DNA of 64,000 nucleotides, taken from the NCBI RefSeq assembly GCF_000283155.1, contig NW_004454216.1, forward strand, positions 6,393,493 through 6,457,492, written 5' to 3'. This DNA comes from Ceratotherium simum simum (taxonomy: Eukaryota; Chordata; Mammalia; Perissodactyla; Rhinocerotidae). The notes below the pieces were generated by a model. It had not been told where the DNA came from. It made no database searches and saw nothing but the letters and a program-made list of their open reading frames with translations. Of this stretch, positions 10,331 to 22,175 are shown piece after piece; position 1 is the first letter of the stretch, and each line of letters opens with the position of its first letter. The position numbers and the translations under genes were made by a program.

Positions 10331-11274
10331 CTTATATAACTCTGCTGCTGTCTGGAACTCTGTGAGCCCCAGACCTACGGATCACTGATCACATGAATAG
10401 CTTCTCTTAGTGCTTGGCACCACTTCACACAGGCTGACCCCATTGACCAAACCTCAGAACCATCGTGTGTCACTAGTTTCAGAGGGCAAATGCTGATTAT
10501 GGTTACAGGCCACAAGGAAACTGAACTGCTATCAAGAGAAACTCTATATTGCATCATTTTATCTGCACAACAAAAATGGTTCCTACCACCCCCACCACCG
10601 CCACCTTTGGTTGTTAGGGATACCTTCAGTGTTTGTCTCACCACTCCTATCACCTTTTCTTTCCCTGGTGGTGGTGTTCTAACAGTGTCTTTGGCAGGGT
10701 TAGCAGGTAACTCACTTATTTACTTTGGTTGCCAATAAATAACTATAGCCTGTTAATAATTGTGCATATGTTTTATGTGGCCTGTGATAGTGTGAGATAG
10801 TGTTACACATCTGGCATCTGAGATTGGATCAATAGCCCTTCATACCTGGTCTCCTATTATATAACTGTCGATTAACCAAAAGTGAATCACATAAGGAAAA
10901 AAATTAAATCCTTAAAGTCATTTATTAGGGCATTTTAAGGTGATGCACATTCATGTACTCATGACTTTTTATTGAGTGTTGCCTAAATATCAGTTTTTGC
11001 TCAATGATAGAAAGGAATATACCCGATATATATTTTCTTGCTTGAAAGTGTGCCAGATCTATCACGAATGCCTTAAACTGTATTGTTGTGTTTGCATCTT
11101 TTTGTGAGCTGTATGTATATATTTTGGGGTTTTGTTTTTTTTATTTCAGACTTTTTTTAGAAAAGTTTTAGAACAAAATTAATAGGTAGGTGTACGTATA
11201 TATTTTTAAGCATTTTTAAATAGTTCTATGAAGGTAAGATGTGTTCTAATTTATCTTTTAGCATATCATAATGC
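10331..11274. other. No gene seen; contains a C-rich (CCACC)n patch
   Basis: Anonymous sequence. The run 'accacccccaccaccgcc' at 10586-10605 makes the minus strand G-rich and gives proline- or glycine-like frames on either strand, which is composition rather than coding evidence. Confidence 0.45.
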
Positions 11275-11335
11275 CAAATACAACACTTTACATGTAATAG
11301 ATGCTCACTAAATGTTGTTGACTTAGTGAATAAAT
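11275..11335 (+). mobile_element. L2/MIR-type 3' tail fragment
   Basis: 'acatgtaatagatgctcact' followed by 'aaatgttgttgacttagtga' and 'ataaatta' is the typical end of L2 or MIR. Confidence 0.5.
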
Positions 11336-11630
11336 TAGTCTGTAATAAGTTGAACATATTTGCAGTCTTAAATTCTTCTTGCCATCATTTCACTCTGCAT
11401 AATTAAAGAAGTTTTACTAAGATGATTAAAAATGTGTTATTAAATCACTTGTGTAGATTCTAAAGCAGTGGGATGAGAGAGACTCTGGCTATACCTCTAT
11501 GAGGAAGCAGTGAGGATGAGTTTCTCACTGTAGGTACACTTAGTGAATTTTATGTGTGACTGAATTAATTTATTTCACTTAGGAAGGTTAGATTTATGAT
11601 TTCCATATGGCACTCCATAACTTTTTCCTT
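11336..11630. other. No recognised feature
   Basis: Short anonymous AT-rich stretch. Nothing supported on either strand. Confidence 0.4.
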
Positions 11631-11634
11631 TTAC

Positions 11635-12190
11635 CCCTACCTTGCCAAATAATATTTTTTTCTATTATAAAAGTGATGGTTATTGTAGAGATAAACTATA
11701 TGCAAAAGTAAAAAAAAATTGAAATCATCCATAATCTTGTTATTCAGATATAATCACTCAATATTTTTGTGTGTTCTTTGTTTTTCTTCCTCATCCACAC
11801 AATTTCATTTTGTCCATGCAATTAGTACCATATACATTTATATAATATAGTACCACAATTGTGGATTGTTGCAAAATTTATTCCTTTATGTGGATGTGCT
11901 ATGCTTTATTTAATTATTTTTCTACTGTTGGACATTTAGGTTGCTTTAAGTTTTTCTCTATCATAAAAATTATCTTTTTTACATAAGTCTTTGCTGGTTT
12001 TCCGTGATGTGATGTAAGATAGATTCCTGGAACTAAAATTACTGAGTCAAGATTTTGAACTTAAGTTCTCGATACATATTACCCAATAGTGTTCCAGAAA
12101 ATTTTTAGCAATTCACACTTCCATCAGAAGTGTATGAAGATGGAGTTTCATTGAGTCATCATCAAAGTTGATTATTTCCTCTACACACTT
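11635..12190 (-). mobile_element. Fossil L1 3' end, antisense
   Basis: Matches the antisense of old L1 3' ends in order: 'ctattataaaagtgatggtt', 'ttctactgttggacatttag', 'gttgctttaagtttttctct', 'agattcctggaactaaaatt', 'actgagtcaagattttgaac', 'ttcacacttccatcagaagt'. It is truncated relative to the longer copy at 28210-29320. Confidence 0.8.
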
Positions 12191-13061
12191 TTAAGCAAGT
12201 ATTATCAACTAGACCTACTGACTTTAATGTTACCTTCATCAACTATGCTGAGAAGTATATAAATTAAATGCTTCAGTTTGCTTTCAGAATGAATTATGAA
12301 ACATTTTTAAGGGTCAGAGTAGTTCAGAGGCTTCATGTTGCAATGCAATTTCCATCTACATGCAAATATTTTTCAGGTCTAATTGTAAACTCTACATACT
12401 TTGTTTCAGCTCGACTTCCGTTGTCTTCTGTGTGGATACCTACTTCATTGACAGATTTCTCAAAGTGTGTTGGGTTGAGGCATTACATCCGGTGTGGCTT
12501 TCGTTCTCTCTCTTGTAGGGATCAATCTCATTTCTATTTGCTGTTGTAACTTGAAGTTAAAGAACATTCAAAGTTTACTGTTATTTATTTATGCATTTTT
12601 TGTGGACTGCTCTACAAAAGCACCTTTCTTCCTCACTAATATTCTATCCAAACTGAGTGCAGATGAGTCTGAGTGGTTTCATTTTAGAGAGTAGCACTCA
12701 TATTTGTATTAGGAAGGCAATAGTCTTGGAAGAATACCAAAAAAAAAAAAAAAAAAAAAATCATTTTTAAGTGTTTGCCTCGTCCTCTAGTGAAAGCATT
12801 TTCGTTTCAGAGGCCATGGTGAGTCTTAGTCCCTTGCTGGTACTTGTTTTTGATAACACTGCTAAAACACTCTATGTGTGTGTGTATTTACACATATGAA
12901 TTTAGGGTGATCTGAAATATCCTATGGGGAAAATATAGACATAAAACTCTTTAGGGACTGCAGTCTTTTCTACTTCTCTGCAGAAATTGTCTCAGCATAA
13001 ATACTGGCTCCACTTTGAAAATTAATTTTTACTTACATAATACATTTGTTTTTCATTTCAG
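12191..13061. other. Anonymous sequence with a 22-bp A-run
   Basis: No repeat family recognised. A pure A-run at 12739-12760 could be the tail of an eroded retroelement or retrocopy, but no parent is recognisable upstream. Two overlapping short + strand frames (about 12268-12694) have no family resemblance I can see. Confidence 0.4.
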
Positions 13062-13107
13062 AGTACCTGATAAATTGCAAGTCTGTCTGTGCCCCATAGC
13101 TGCACAG
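13062..13107 (+). other. Candidate internal exon (46 nt), unproven
   Basis: A pyrimidine-rich run ending 'tttttcatttcag' precedes the segment, and a consensus donor 'cag|gtatgt' follows it. One of three frames is open: after one leading base it reads VPDKLQVCLCPIAAQ, ending on a codon boundary. The other two frames stop. I do not recognise the peptide. A frame this short stays open by chance about half the time, so the splice sites are the main support. It could be a coding exon, an lncRNA exon or coincidence. Confidence 0.25.
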
Positions 13108-14684
13108 GTATGTATATGAATTACCTATAGTTATGTCAATCTATGTATTAACTGACAAGTTATTACAATTTGTGTATTAAATTTGCTTACAGATTTCCTC
13201 ATGTGAAAATGTTAATTTTTGAGTACTTATAAATATTGACAGCTTCAAAGGATAGTACATTTTATACATACCTTGTGTTTCACTCTATTGTAAGAATCAA
13301 ATAAACATTCTAAGATTTGATGAGGCAGAATAATTTTAATTACAAAGCATTCATCTGGTGAAGAGATTAGAGAATGTTTTATGGAACTGTACTATTAAAG
13401 CAACTGGTGATACGGGGTCAGAGACTATTGCAAAACCACTGTTTCTGACACTATTGTTTTATTTTCAAATTTTCAAATTTTTTTGCTGCTTTTGAGTTTT
13501 TTTTATGTGGTGGTTGCTTTAGGTAAGGAGTGGTTGCAGATGTACAGTCTGCTGTACTGTCTCGAGCACTAGAGGAATGGAAAAAAGTGTTTGCACCTGT
13601 TTAAAATCTCAACTGTGCAATGTTGTGGTTCCTGGGCAACAGGCAAGAATTCTCAAAAGCTTGGTTGCACCCGCTCAATTGTTGCTTGCAGCTGTGTCCT
13701 ATGAGTGAGAGCACAGAGAAGCTTGTTAGCAGTTTGCTTGCGCTGTTACGTATTTTGTGTACTCTGAGTTTGAAAGATTTTTACTTCATGTAGACCTTGA
13801 ACTATTACATTGGTTTGTTATAAAACTCACTGGTTTTAGCTCCCAAATATTTTTTACAAATCCTTTGTTCTGAGTCTCAAATATTTTTTTAGTAGCTGTT
13901 GCCTTCCCTGGATAATGTGTGTGTTAATTTCTCTAAAGGATACCTGCGGAAAGTAGATCTCTCTAGATAACTGGGTTGATGATTATTTTTGTCTTGGTAG
14001 AGACATTTTGTGTTTGGCTCAATTTCACCATGTTGGCAACCCCACTACGTGAGGCTGGATGTAGTTATTGATCCATTTAGCTGAACAGATTTGAAAGCAT
14101 TTGGCTATTAGTGGACACATGGGGCATATTAGGAAAATTTAAGGGTATATTGTAAGATGATTTCTTGATTTGTGAGTGTGTCTCTGTTGCAGTTGGGTGG
14201 AAGTAAGAGAAAAAGTGAAAATTAAATAGTAATCCTACAAAAGGGGCTAAAATACAGATGTAGTTTTAAGGCTGGAATAATATCCTTTACTTTCATCAAA
14301 TCCTAGTCACCTGTTATTTTTTACTGAAGTGTTGCTGTTAGTGATATTGTTTATTTAGTTAATAGCTCTGTATATTTTCTGACAAATATCTATATTTCTA
14401 CTATAGACAAGCTATTATAGACTGTATCTTACACTAGTTAGGTGAAGTTCTATAAATGCAAACTAAAAAGTCCTAAAAACTTGTTACTTATTATACATTT
14501 TGGATGGGCCTTGATGGACTTCCTTTAGTTCTCGTACTGCTGATTAGACAGAGAAATGAGACTACTGATAAATTCTGTCCTTAAAATGAGAAAAGACTAT
14601 GTAACAACTCATCCTCATTATAATCAAGAATTGACATAACACTCTCTGCAATATGCTTTATGTTAATTTTTGCTGACTATGAGA
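13108..14684. other. No named repeat; mostly unique-looking sequence
   Basis: The part at about 13480-13830 is of mixed composition without poly-A or SINE signatures and could be unique, perhaps conserved, sequence. No gene can be supported. Confidence 0.4.
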
Positions 14685-14757
14685 AAAGTCTTTATATTAT
14701 CCCTGTTTTACACACAAAGCTGAGGCATTCGGTGACTAAATTACTTGTCACCTTGAA
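14685..14757 (-). mobile_element. MIR fragment, reverse
   Basis: 'attatccctgttttacacac', 'aaagctgaggcattcggtga' and 'ctaaattacttgtcacc' match the reverse MIR core. Confidence 0.6.
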
Positions 14758-14838
14758 AATACTTTGCAGCATAGGAATAAACAAATCTTCTGTGTTCTAT
14801 GATCAATGCCATAGGTTTCCCAAACAATCGCTTTGAAC

Positions 14839-14922
14839 AGTCTCTCCCTCTCTCTCTCTATCTCTCTTTCTCTGTCTCTCTCCTTCCCTCTCCCTCTCCC
14901 TCTCTCCCTCTTTCTCTATCCC
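14839..14922. repeat. (CT)n-rich microsatellite
   Basis: About 84 bases of almost pure pyrimidine on the + strand, mixing 'ctctctct' and 'ccctctccctct' units. Confidence 0.9.
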
Positions 14923-15675
14923 ACTGAAAAGATAGACATAAAATGTATGTTGACTTTCTTTGGGTCAGATAAGATCAGATCATATTGAAAATCTGTCACT
15001 GTTTTTGCTAAACAGAAGTAATGGGCCCTGTGTTTACTGTATACATGTTTATAATTATTATTTCTATTATTCACTAAATTATAACTGTGTATAAGTAGAG
15101 ATAAAGCCAAAGAGAGGCAGAGTCAAAATAAGGTAGTTAAGACCTGCTTTAGATAGGCCCCTCTAAAGTTCCATTTTGTGTGGGCTGAGGCAGTCACATA
15201 AAATGGCAGAGGTTGCGTAATGAGCCAATATCTATTGCCTCAAAACATCTTGTTTAGGCTTCTCAAATTTTAATACCACTGGTTGGTGATATTCATAGGT
15301 ACCACTAGACTTAGAAGTACCTTTCCTCCGGAAACAGTTTTTCTTTCACCTTAGTTTACACCAGTGGGTGAGAGGCCAATATCAAGGACATTATTTTCTT
15401 CTAGAACCCTAGTGTGGTAAAGTGAACTATAGTCCTCTGTTAGTCTCAATTAGGAATTAAGAGATGAGCCAAGAACATGTATTCACTGGAATAATAAACC
15501 AAACGATAGCAACTGCTTTAGTGACTTGTACCAGGGATTGTAGTATGGAATTCCCAGGAGGGAGAGATCACCAAGCCCTAGGATTCCTGGGCATGATTGC
15601 AGATTTCCCTGTGATTTCAGGGTTAAAGAAATAAAGGAAGAAAATCAACATTTATTGAGAACATAGCATGTCTAG
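14923..15675. other. No recognised feature
   Basis: Anonymous sequence. No supported repeat, exon or RNA gene on either strand. Confidence 0.4.
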
Positions 15676-15679
15676 ATAT

Positions 15680-15742
15680 AATTTCTTTCTTTCTCCCCTT
15701 CCTTCCTTCCCGCCCTTCCTCATTTCCTTCCTTCCTTTTATT
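15680..15742. repeat. (CTTC)n microsatellite, imperfect
   Basis: 'tttctttctttctccccttc' followed by 'cttccttcccgcccttcctc' and 'cttccttccttt'. The opposite strand is purine-rich. Confidence 0.9.
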
Positions 15743-15860
15743 CCACACAGTAAATAGATGCCTACTATTTGCCAGACACGATGCTAGGCTAAATAGATAA
15801 AACAAAGTCCTTGCCCTCAAAGAGAATAAAGGCCAGTAGGAGACAAAGATATGTCAGCAG
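15743..15860 (+). repeat. Old dispersed repeat, 'family A', partial
   Basis: 'agatgcctactatttgccag', 'acacgatgctaggctaaata', 'aaacaaagtccttgccctca', 'aagagaataaaggccagtag'. One of the clearer copies of this family's 5' half. Confidence 0.6.
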
Positions 15861-15889
15861 AGCTCTTTTTGGCGTCATCACTTGTTATT

Positions 15890-16078
15890 AGTATGGACCC
15901 AGTCAAGTTACCTAATCTTTCTATTCCTTTGTGACTTCTTTGGAAAATTGGAAAAATAATAGTATCTAACTCATATATTGTTGTGTTGAGTTAGATATAA
16001 CACAATACATGTAAAATTCTTAGTTCAGTGGTTGGCACTTAGCAAGTACTCAATGAATCTTAGCTACAGTATTATTTC
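15890..16078 (+). mobile_element. MIR SINE
   Basis: 'cagtcaagttacctaatctt', then 'atagtatctaactcatatat', 'cacaatacatgtaaaattct', 'tagttcagtggttggcactt', 'agcaagtactcaatgaatc' give the MIR core and 3' end in order. Confidence 0.75.
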
Positions 16079-16239
16079 TATCATGACCATCATACAACTT
16101 AGATACTGAAGAAAGACCATCTCATTGTCTGAGAGCAGGGACCCTGGTCTAGAGGGATCTTGGTCTGGGCATTGTCACATAGGTTGTCTTAGAGGTTCTA
16201 TCCAAAGTTGTCTCTACTTCTAGGACTTCAGAAGAGATT

Positions 16240-16402
16240 CTAAAAATCATACAGTGTTACAACTTGAAGGGGCCTTAATGATCATCTAACATCTTTATTT
16301 TATCCATGGTGAGGAAAAAAGTTCATATACTTGTCAGGGTTAAACAGTTTAGTAGGTGAGAGATGCAGGATTTGAACCTAGAACTCTTGATTCTTGATTG
16401 AG
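16240..16402 (-). mobile_element. MIR-related SINE, reverse
   Basis: 'aatgatcatctaacatcttt', 'attttatccatggtgaggaa', 'gttaaacagtttagtaggtg', 'gcaggatttgaacctagaac'. It resembles the variant that carries a 'ggtcatctagtccaaccccc' end. Confidence 0.55.
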
Positions 16403-16812
16403 TGTAAGATACCTCATGAGGAAAAATATTAGAGTTAAAATTTTTTTCCTACTAGTGATTAGAGAGTTGATTGCTTATCTCCAAGGAGTAAATGGACTAT
16501 GTCAAGGTGCTGAAATACTAACCATAAGACGTGCTATCACTGTACTGAATCTAAAAGACCTTTAGGTATTCTTATAATGTGATTAATTTCATCTAAATGG
16601 ATTGAAGCCTTTTAGTTTGTGTTTGTGAATAACTGGTTTCTTCCTAAGGAGAATAAACTGAGTCAGGTTTATCAAGACATCTACTATCTACATATATGAC
16701 TTCAAATGCTTTAAAGGAGTCTGTAAATACCTTAAATAAATCAGCATCTTGGAAGCCAATGATGTTTTCAGGATATCTAGATTCTGAGTCTCTTGCCCGA
16801 GTTTGAATTTAG
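16403..16812. other. No recognised feature
   Basis: Anonymous AT-rich sequence without a supported gene or repeat. Confidence 0.4.
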
Positions 16813-17032
16813 GAGCTTTGGAGTCCAAATGACCTGCACTGATATCCCAGTTCCACAATTCAGTAGCTGTGTGACCTTATCGAGGTTGCCTAACTTGACT
16901 AAGCCTCAAGTTTTCTTATCTAAAATATGATGGTAACAACATCTATCTTTTTAAGGATGGATGTGAGGATTAGAGTACATTAGGCATACAAGATACTTCA
17001 CTTAGCGCATAACGTCCACTAGTATTCCCTAT
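16813..17032 (+). mobile_element. MIR SINE
   Basis: Nearly full length: 'ttggagtccaaatgacctgc', 'tcagtagctgtgtgacctta', 'tcttatctaaaatatgatgg', 'ggatgtgaggattagagtac', 'cacttagcgcataacgtcca'. Confidence 0.8.
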
Positions 17033-17920
17033 ATATTAATTTTTTCCTCTCTGCTCTTATTAAAATATAAAAGTTGTTATGATGGGCAGTATAGGAATTT
17101 AGAGGAAGTGTGGGATTCACTCATTAGGAAAGTTAATTTTGGCAAAGTTATGTCTTTGATGATAGCCGTTGAATATCTTGGTTCAGTGTGATTAGACTCA
17201 CTATTTCTAACTATGCATGCTACGTGTCTATAGAAGGCTGGGCTATTTAAAGAAAAACTTAAGAGGAAGATAATCACATCCACTTCAATATCTGTTGATT
17301 ATGAAAATGTGCCTTGTGATGGAAGGGCTGTTGATACCACTCCTGGACAACTGTCGTCCCTCTTTTGAAAGTCAGATACCCTTAAAACCAATTTCTTGCA
17401 AACAACAAAGAACCCATACTCGCCAATTAAACCATGTACTCTTTACATGCATCCTGGTGAACTGAAGGTGGTTCTATTGGCAAAGTTGTCACAATCTAAG
17501 CAGCCTCAGGTTTAGTGAGCATAGTTGGCAATAAGTAAATGGCTGTATAAAGCTTTCTTTTTTTCTTGAGAAGGAAATTAGTGTGGTAAAATGTCCTGAT
17601 CTCCTCCTATGCAAACTCTCTCAACGGTAGAAAACTGGATTTGTGAATTTGTATGTATGATTTTTCACTAATTATCTTTAATAAAATCTAGATGATCTTA
17701 ATTACAGTAAACCAGATTTTTTCTACCAGGCTGTTTATATTGCAGCAATCTTCCTGAACAGCAATCGGAAAAGAAGTAAGGGAAAAGGCACTAGAGAATA
17801 TATGAAACAGATCATTACTCAGCAGAGTTGATAATGTTGACTTACCTAATGTCAAGTGTATAGTTTTGACCATGATGAGTCAAGGTAAACATGGATAATT
17901 AATGAAATTCTTATTTAGTT
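17033..17920. other. No recognised feature; one isolated good minus-strand donor
   Basis: Anonymous sequence. At 17839-17847 the + strand text 'gacttacct' is a strong minus-strand donor, but no convincing acceptor with a pyrimidine tract is present on its upstream side, so no exon is called. Confidence 0.35.
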
Positions 17921-17921
17921 G

Positions 17922-18346
17922 GGTATTAGCTTGCTAGGGCTGCTGTAACAAAGTATCACAAACTGGGTGGCTTAAACAATAGAAATTTGTTTTCTCACAG
18001 TCCAGAAGTCTGAAATCAATGTTTTGACATGGTTGGTTCCTTCTGAAGGCCGTGAGAGAATGATCTGTTCTAGGCCTTTCTCCTTGACTTGTAGATTATA
18101 GATGGCCATCTTTTCTCTGTGTCTCTTCTCATTGTCTTCTCTCTATGCATATCTGTCTCAATGTCCAAATTTCTCTTTTTTATAAGGACACCAGTCATAT
18201 TGGATTAGGACACTCTTTAATGATCTCATTTTAACTTGATTACCTCTGTAAGGACCCTATCTCCAAATAAGGTCACATTTTGAGGTACTTGGAATTAGGA
18301 CTCAACATTTTTTTTTGGGGGGGACACAATTCAACTCATAACAGTT
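17922..18346 (+). mobile_element. Old ~420-bp dispersed repeat, 'family B', copy 1
   Basis: Starts 'gtattagcttgctagggctg' and 'ctgtaacaaagtatcacaaa', passes 'gaaatttgttttctcacagt', 'ttataaggacaccagtcata', 'taaggaccctatctccaaat', and ends 'ggggggacacaattcaactc'. This is a familiar mammalian dispersed repeat. I cannot assign its database name with certainty. Copy 2 is at 24089. Confidence 0.75.
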
Positions 18347-18354
18347 GGGTTAAT

Positions 18355-18562
18355 AATAGTTAACATTTATTGAGTGACGTGTTTCAGATGTTTTATATAT
18401 ATTATTGATAATTCTTATAAAAACCTATTAGGTAGATGTTATTTTGTCCGTTTTACAGGTGAGAAAACTTAAACCCAGAGAGAATAAGCAATTTGTCCAA
18501 AATCGCACAGCTAGTAAATGTTAAATGCTAGTATTTGAACCCAGAATTCCATGCTGCTTTTT
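18355..18562 (-). mobile_element. MIR SINE, reverse
   Basis: 'taacatttattgagtgacgt', 'ctattaggtagatgttattt', 'tgtccgttttacaggtgaga', 'atcgcacagctagtaaatgt', 'gtatttgaacccagaattcc': a long reverse MIR. Confidence 0.85.
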
Positions 18563-20930
18563 TAAGGGATAAGCTGCATAACAACTCGTCAAAAGCCCCC
18601 AAAATACTTTGAGCATTTAAGGTGTTTTTTGTTTGTTTTTTTGTTTTGTCATTAGAGCTTGTGCCAAAGGACATTTTATCCATCAAAAATGGTGCATTAT
18701 GCTATTGCATAAACACCCAACATTGACTGCCTACATCTTCACCCCTGAATATTTTGCTGACAGTTGCCTTTGAAGGCTTAGTGTTTTAGCTCTCCTGCAC
18801 CTGATAACGCTCTTGGACAGGATGGATTCTGAACATAGACTGCATGGGTTGATTCTGGCCCCAGTTCGCATGGATGGCATTGAGAGCCAAGTCATGCCCA
18901 GGGTCTGCTACTCAGCACATGTGCACTCTGCTCTCCTTTTCTTTCTCTCTCCCCTCTCCCTCATCTTTGTTTTTTACTTTTAACAGGTGGTTTGTGATTT
19001 TTTTCCGTTTTTTACAATCGCTGCCGTGAGTGATAAACATTGAAAGGGACTAGGTGTGAAGAATGACAAAATGGGGACTATCTCTGTGTGAAAGCCAGTG
19101 CTCCTGTGGGTGTTTACTGTAAAGTGGCCGCAGCCTTGTTGTTACTCATTCATGCTAAAGAGCTAGGGGCCTTCTGTACCTTCTCTAAGTTTCCTCTCTT
19201 ACCAATGGAACAATTGGTTTGTTTCTCGCTTTGAAGTTTTAAAGCAGAGCTTGCTCATGACCCAATTTCACTAATAATTCTCTTAAGTAACCCTTGTACT
19301 TATTTATAAGATTTTTTTTTCCACCCACTGTCTGTCTAGCCTGGTTTTAAATTTTTATATATGTACTTTTAAAAAATTGATTAGCTGGAGAGCTGCCCAT
19401 TCCTCTGTGCTGTATAATAAGGATTTAAAATCTGCACACTGAATTCTGTATAGTGTAATTAAAACTGACCCACATTTGGACCTGAGTACACCAGGACTTA
19501 GCCAAACTTGCCATGAGCTGAGTTCTGGTGGCAGATGGGAACTAATGAGGACACACTCCACTCCAGAATGTCCCAGCTGCTTGGCCCCTTTTTGTACAAA
19601 CAAGGTTTGGAGCGAAGTCCGGATCCCAAGAGCACGTTCTGTCAATGTGCTGTACCCAATGATTTGGGAAATGTTCTCACAAAATCAGGCCATTTTAAGG
19701 TATCCTTAGGACCTCAGCTACTGTCAGATTTTAAACATGAAAATTCAAAGAGGCCTTTTATGCTCTCTCCAACTAATTTTTAATTTTAAAGTGAATTAAA
19801 ATTACATTTTCCCCCTGTCTTTTTTTCCTGTGCCTGGGGATAGAATGATCACTTATATCCGAACCTGGAGATTTGCAGGTGGTTGTCTCAGGATACACTA
19901 GGTCTCCTTGCAACCCATGGATCTCTTCAACTGGTTTGATGTCCTGGGACTATTCAGGCAGATGTAATTGAATCCGTTTGAAGCAGCTGTAGCTGGCATG
20001 TGGTCTCTCAGATTGCTAGCACCTGCTTGTTTTTTTGCAACTCACTAGAGTGAGAGAAGTGCCAAAACCAGCATTGGTCTTGGAGCAGATAAAGCACTTC
20101 AGATCCTATATTCCATTCTCCTTCCAATCTAGTCCCATCATCATCCGTGCCTGAATTAACAAAACCCCTTTTCATGATTATGTCTGAGGTATACTTTTCC
20201 TTGTCTTTCTTCTGAGTATTGAGATCCTGACAGTACTGACCATGCTGGTCCAAAAAAACAAGGGAGTATAATGGTGATCAGGTGGCTTTGGGACTCTCTT
20301 ATCATTAGACAACTGGGTAGCCTGTGGTTTGCAGAATCATTTAAATGAACGCACCAAATTCATTTGCTGTTCCAGCACAGTCTTATTGGCACAGAGAATG
20401 AGCAGTTAATGTATAACAAACTGTGAACTGTTATGGAATATGATAAATACATTTGCTTAGCAGGGGGGAGTGTAAAATGGAACTATTTCTCTATGTAACT
20501 CTAAACTAATTGACATGGATTTCTTCAACATTTACTACGTGCAAGAAGATGCAGTCTACTAAAAAAGGGATAAAAATTCTAGGGCATACTAAATATGTAA
20601 AATATATTTTAAAAGATTTAGATTTGGAATCTTTAAAAAAGATTTAAATTCATTTAAAAAATGCTTACTTTATCTTCTCTTTGTCCCATAATATTATTTG
20701 GCAGGCATATATTTAATCCTTAAATATTATCAATTTCCTAATGTTTAATTTGAACCTGGAGATGAAAAAGACAATATATTTACTTAAAATTTATAGTTTT
20801 TGTTACAAATTTCCTTTAAAAGGGTTTTCATATTGATAATCTTTTGAGCGAAGCCAAGAGATACATTGAGTTTATGAATAATAGTAATAAGAGTGAATTC
20901 TAAAAAAGTCACTTAGTTATCAGCAGATGC
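18563..20930. other. 2.4 kb without recognised repeats
   Basis: Mixed, unique-looking sequence. The part at about 18700-19260 has even base use. The part at 19440-19700 holds overlapping short frames on both strands with no family resemblance. This is one of the longest repeat-poor stretches here, so it may contain regulatory or conserved non-coding sequence, but no specific element is visible. Confidence 0.35.
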
Positions 20931-21500
20931 CTATTTTGCAAGGCATGACTAGATGCTACAGACATAAAGAAGTATATATGGTCCTTGACTAGAGGAATCT
21001 TGCAGTATACTTGAAGAGACATTATGTAAATTTTTTAAAAAATAACAAGACAAGGCACTGTTAGTATTAAGTGCGTGCTCTAGACCTGGATTTGGTGTCA
21101 AATGAATGCTATAAAAGTAAAAATATCACCACTCTTGTTGTCAAATGAATGCTCTAGACCCAATGTTCCTTCACTCCTCTTCACTGCCCGTGAAGGGCAT
21201 CACTAATCCACCGTGGTTCTTTCTGCCACTAAACCAGAACTTGATCTAAGAATCCTCCCGAAGACAACGCTTTAGATGACCATTACCAACTGAGGGAAGT
21301 TGGGTGTAAGATGAGACCCATTTGCCATTGCTGAAAAAGTTAAGTGCTAAAGATATTCAGTGGAGGTAGAGAGCTCAGTGAGCTGCAAGTAAGAAACAGG
21401 ACTTGAGCCGGGCTTTGAAATAACATGGGGCATAGGGCTTCAGTAACTAGAGAGGAGAAAGGAGATAGTTTTCAGGCTGAGGAGTAGTGTCAACAACTGA
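20931..21500 (+). repeat. Diverged 'family A'-like sequence with an internal shuffled duplication
   Basis: 'atgctacagacataaagaag', 'gtccttgactagaggaatct' and 'tgcagtatacttgaagagac' follow the family pattern. 'gtcaaatgaatgct' occurs at 21097-21110 and 21140-21153, and 'gctctagacc' at 21077-21086 and 21151-21160, so two words are repeated in swapped order. Confidence 0.4.
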
Positions 21501-21639
21501 GTTAAGTGGAATTGTGTGGTTTAGTCAAGGATAATGAATAGAGCTCAGTTGTAAATAGATAAGTGGTTATGTAGTTATTAGTTCAATGTTTTTCTTCTCT
21601 CCTACACTGTAAGTTCTGTGGAGTATTGTGTTATTATTT

Positions 21640-21778
21640 ATTATAAAATATCTCCTCAGAGAGAACTTCACTGACTCCTCCTATCTGAATTAGGTCTCCC
21701 ATATGTTTCTATAGGTTCTCATTCTTTTCCTTCATAGCATACAATTCACCTGACAATTTTGGGAGTACTTTCTCACTG
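21640..21778 (+). mobile_element. L2 LINE fragment
   Basis: 'ctcctcagagagaacttcac', 'tgactcctcctatctgaatt', 'tccttcatagcatacaattc' match the region ahead of the L2 3' end ('tcctcagagaggccttccctgacc'). Confidence 0.65.
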
Positions 21779-21979
21779 CCAAGATTCTATATTAAGGATT
21801 GAGGGAGATTCATAGAGGATTTGTCCTCTATAAATTTATATAAGAGCAATAATTTTTAAAAAGCTGATTTTTATTTTTATAAATACTGTGGCACTCTCAA
21901 CACTGGTTTTGGGGATTTCTATTTTAACCATAGTATTTAAGAATTTTACTATATACTCTTCATTTCAGGGAACAAAAAG

Positions 21980-22088
21980 GCAATATATTATAGTGGAAAG
22001 ACTATGGGGTTTAGAAATAGAAGATGTGGATTTTAGTTTCTGCACTATAATTTATTGGCTATGAGATATGGGGCATTCCCTCACATCC
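21980..22088 (+). mobile_element. MIR fragment
   Basis: 'atagtggaaagactatgggg', 'tttagaaatagaagatgtgg', 'attttagtttctgcactat' match the MIR 5' part ('tagtggttaagagcacggac…'). Confidence 0.5.
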
Positions 22089-22109
22089 CAAAGCACCTTG
22101 AAATTACAA

Positions 22110-22175
22110 TTAGTTCTTCTTCCTCTACGTCTTCTTCTTCTCCTCCAACCCCTCCTCCTCCTTCTCCTTTATTAT
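22110..22175. repeat. (TTC/TCC)n imperfect triplet repeat
   Basis: 'cttcttcctctacgtcttct' followed by 'cctcctcctccttctccttt'. It gives leucine-rich and glutamate-rich frames on opposite strands, which are compositional only. Confidence 0.85.

Noticed and set aside
12739..12760. Processed retrocopy ending in a 22-A tail
   Set aside because: No parent transcript is recognisable upstream and no target duplication was found.
17830..17880. Minus-strand exon with donor at 17839-17847
   Set aside because: The donor is good, but no acceptor with a pyrimidine tract lies upstream on that strand.
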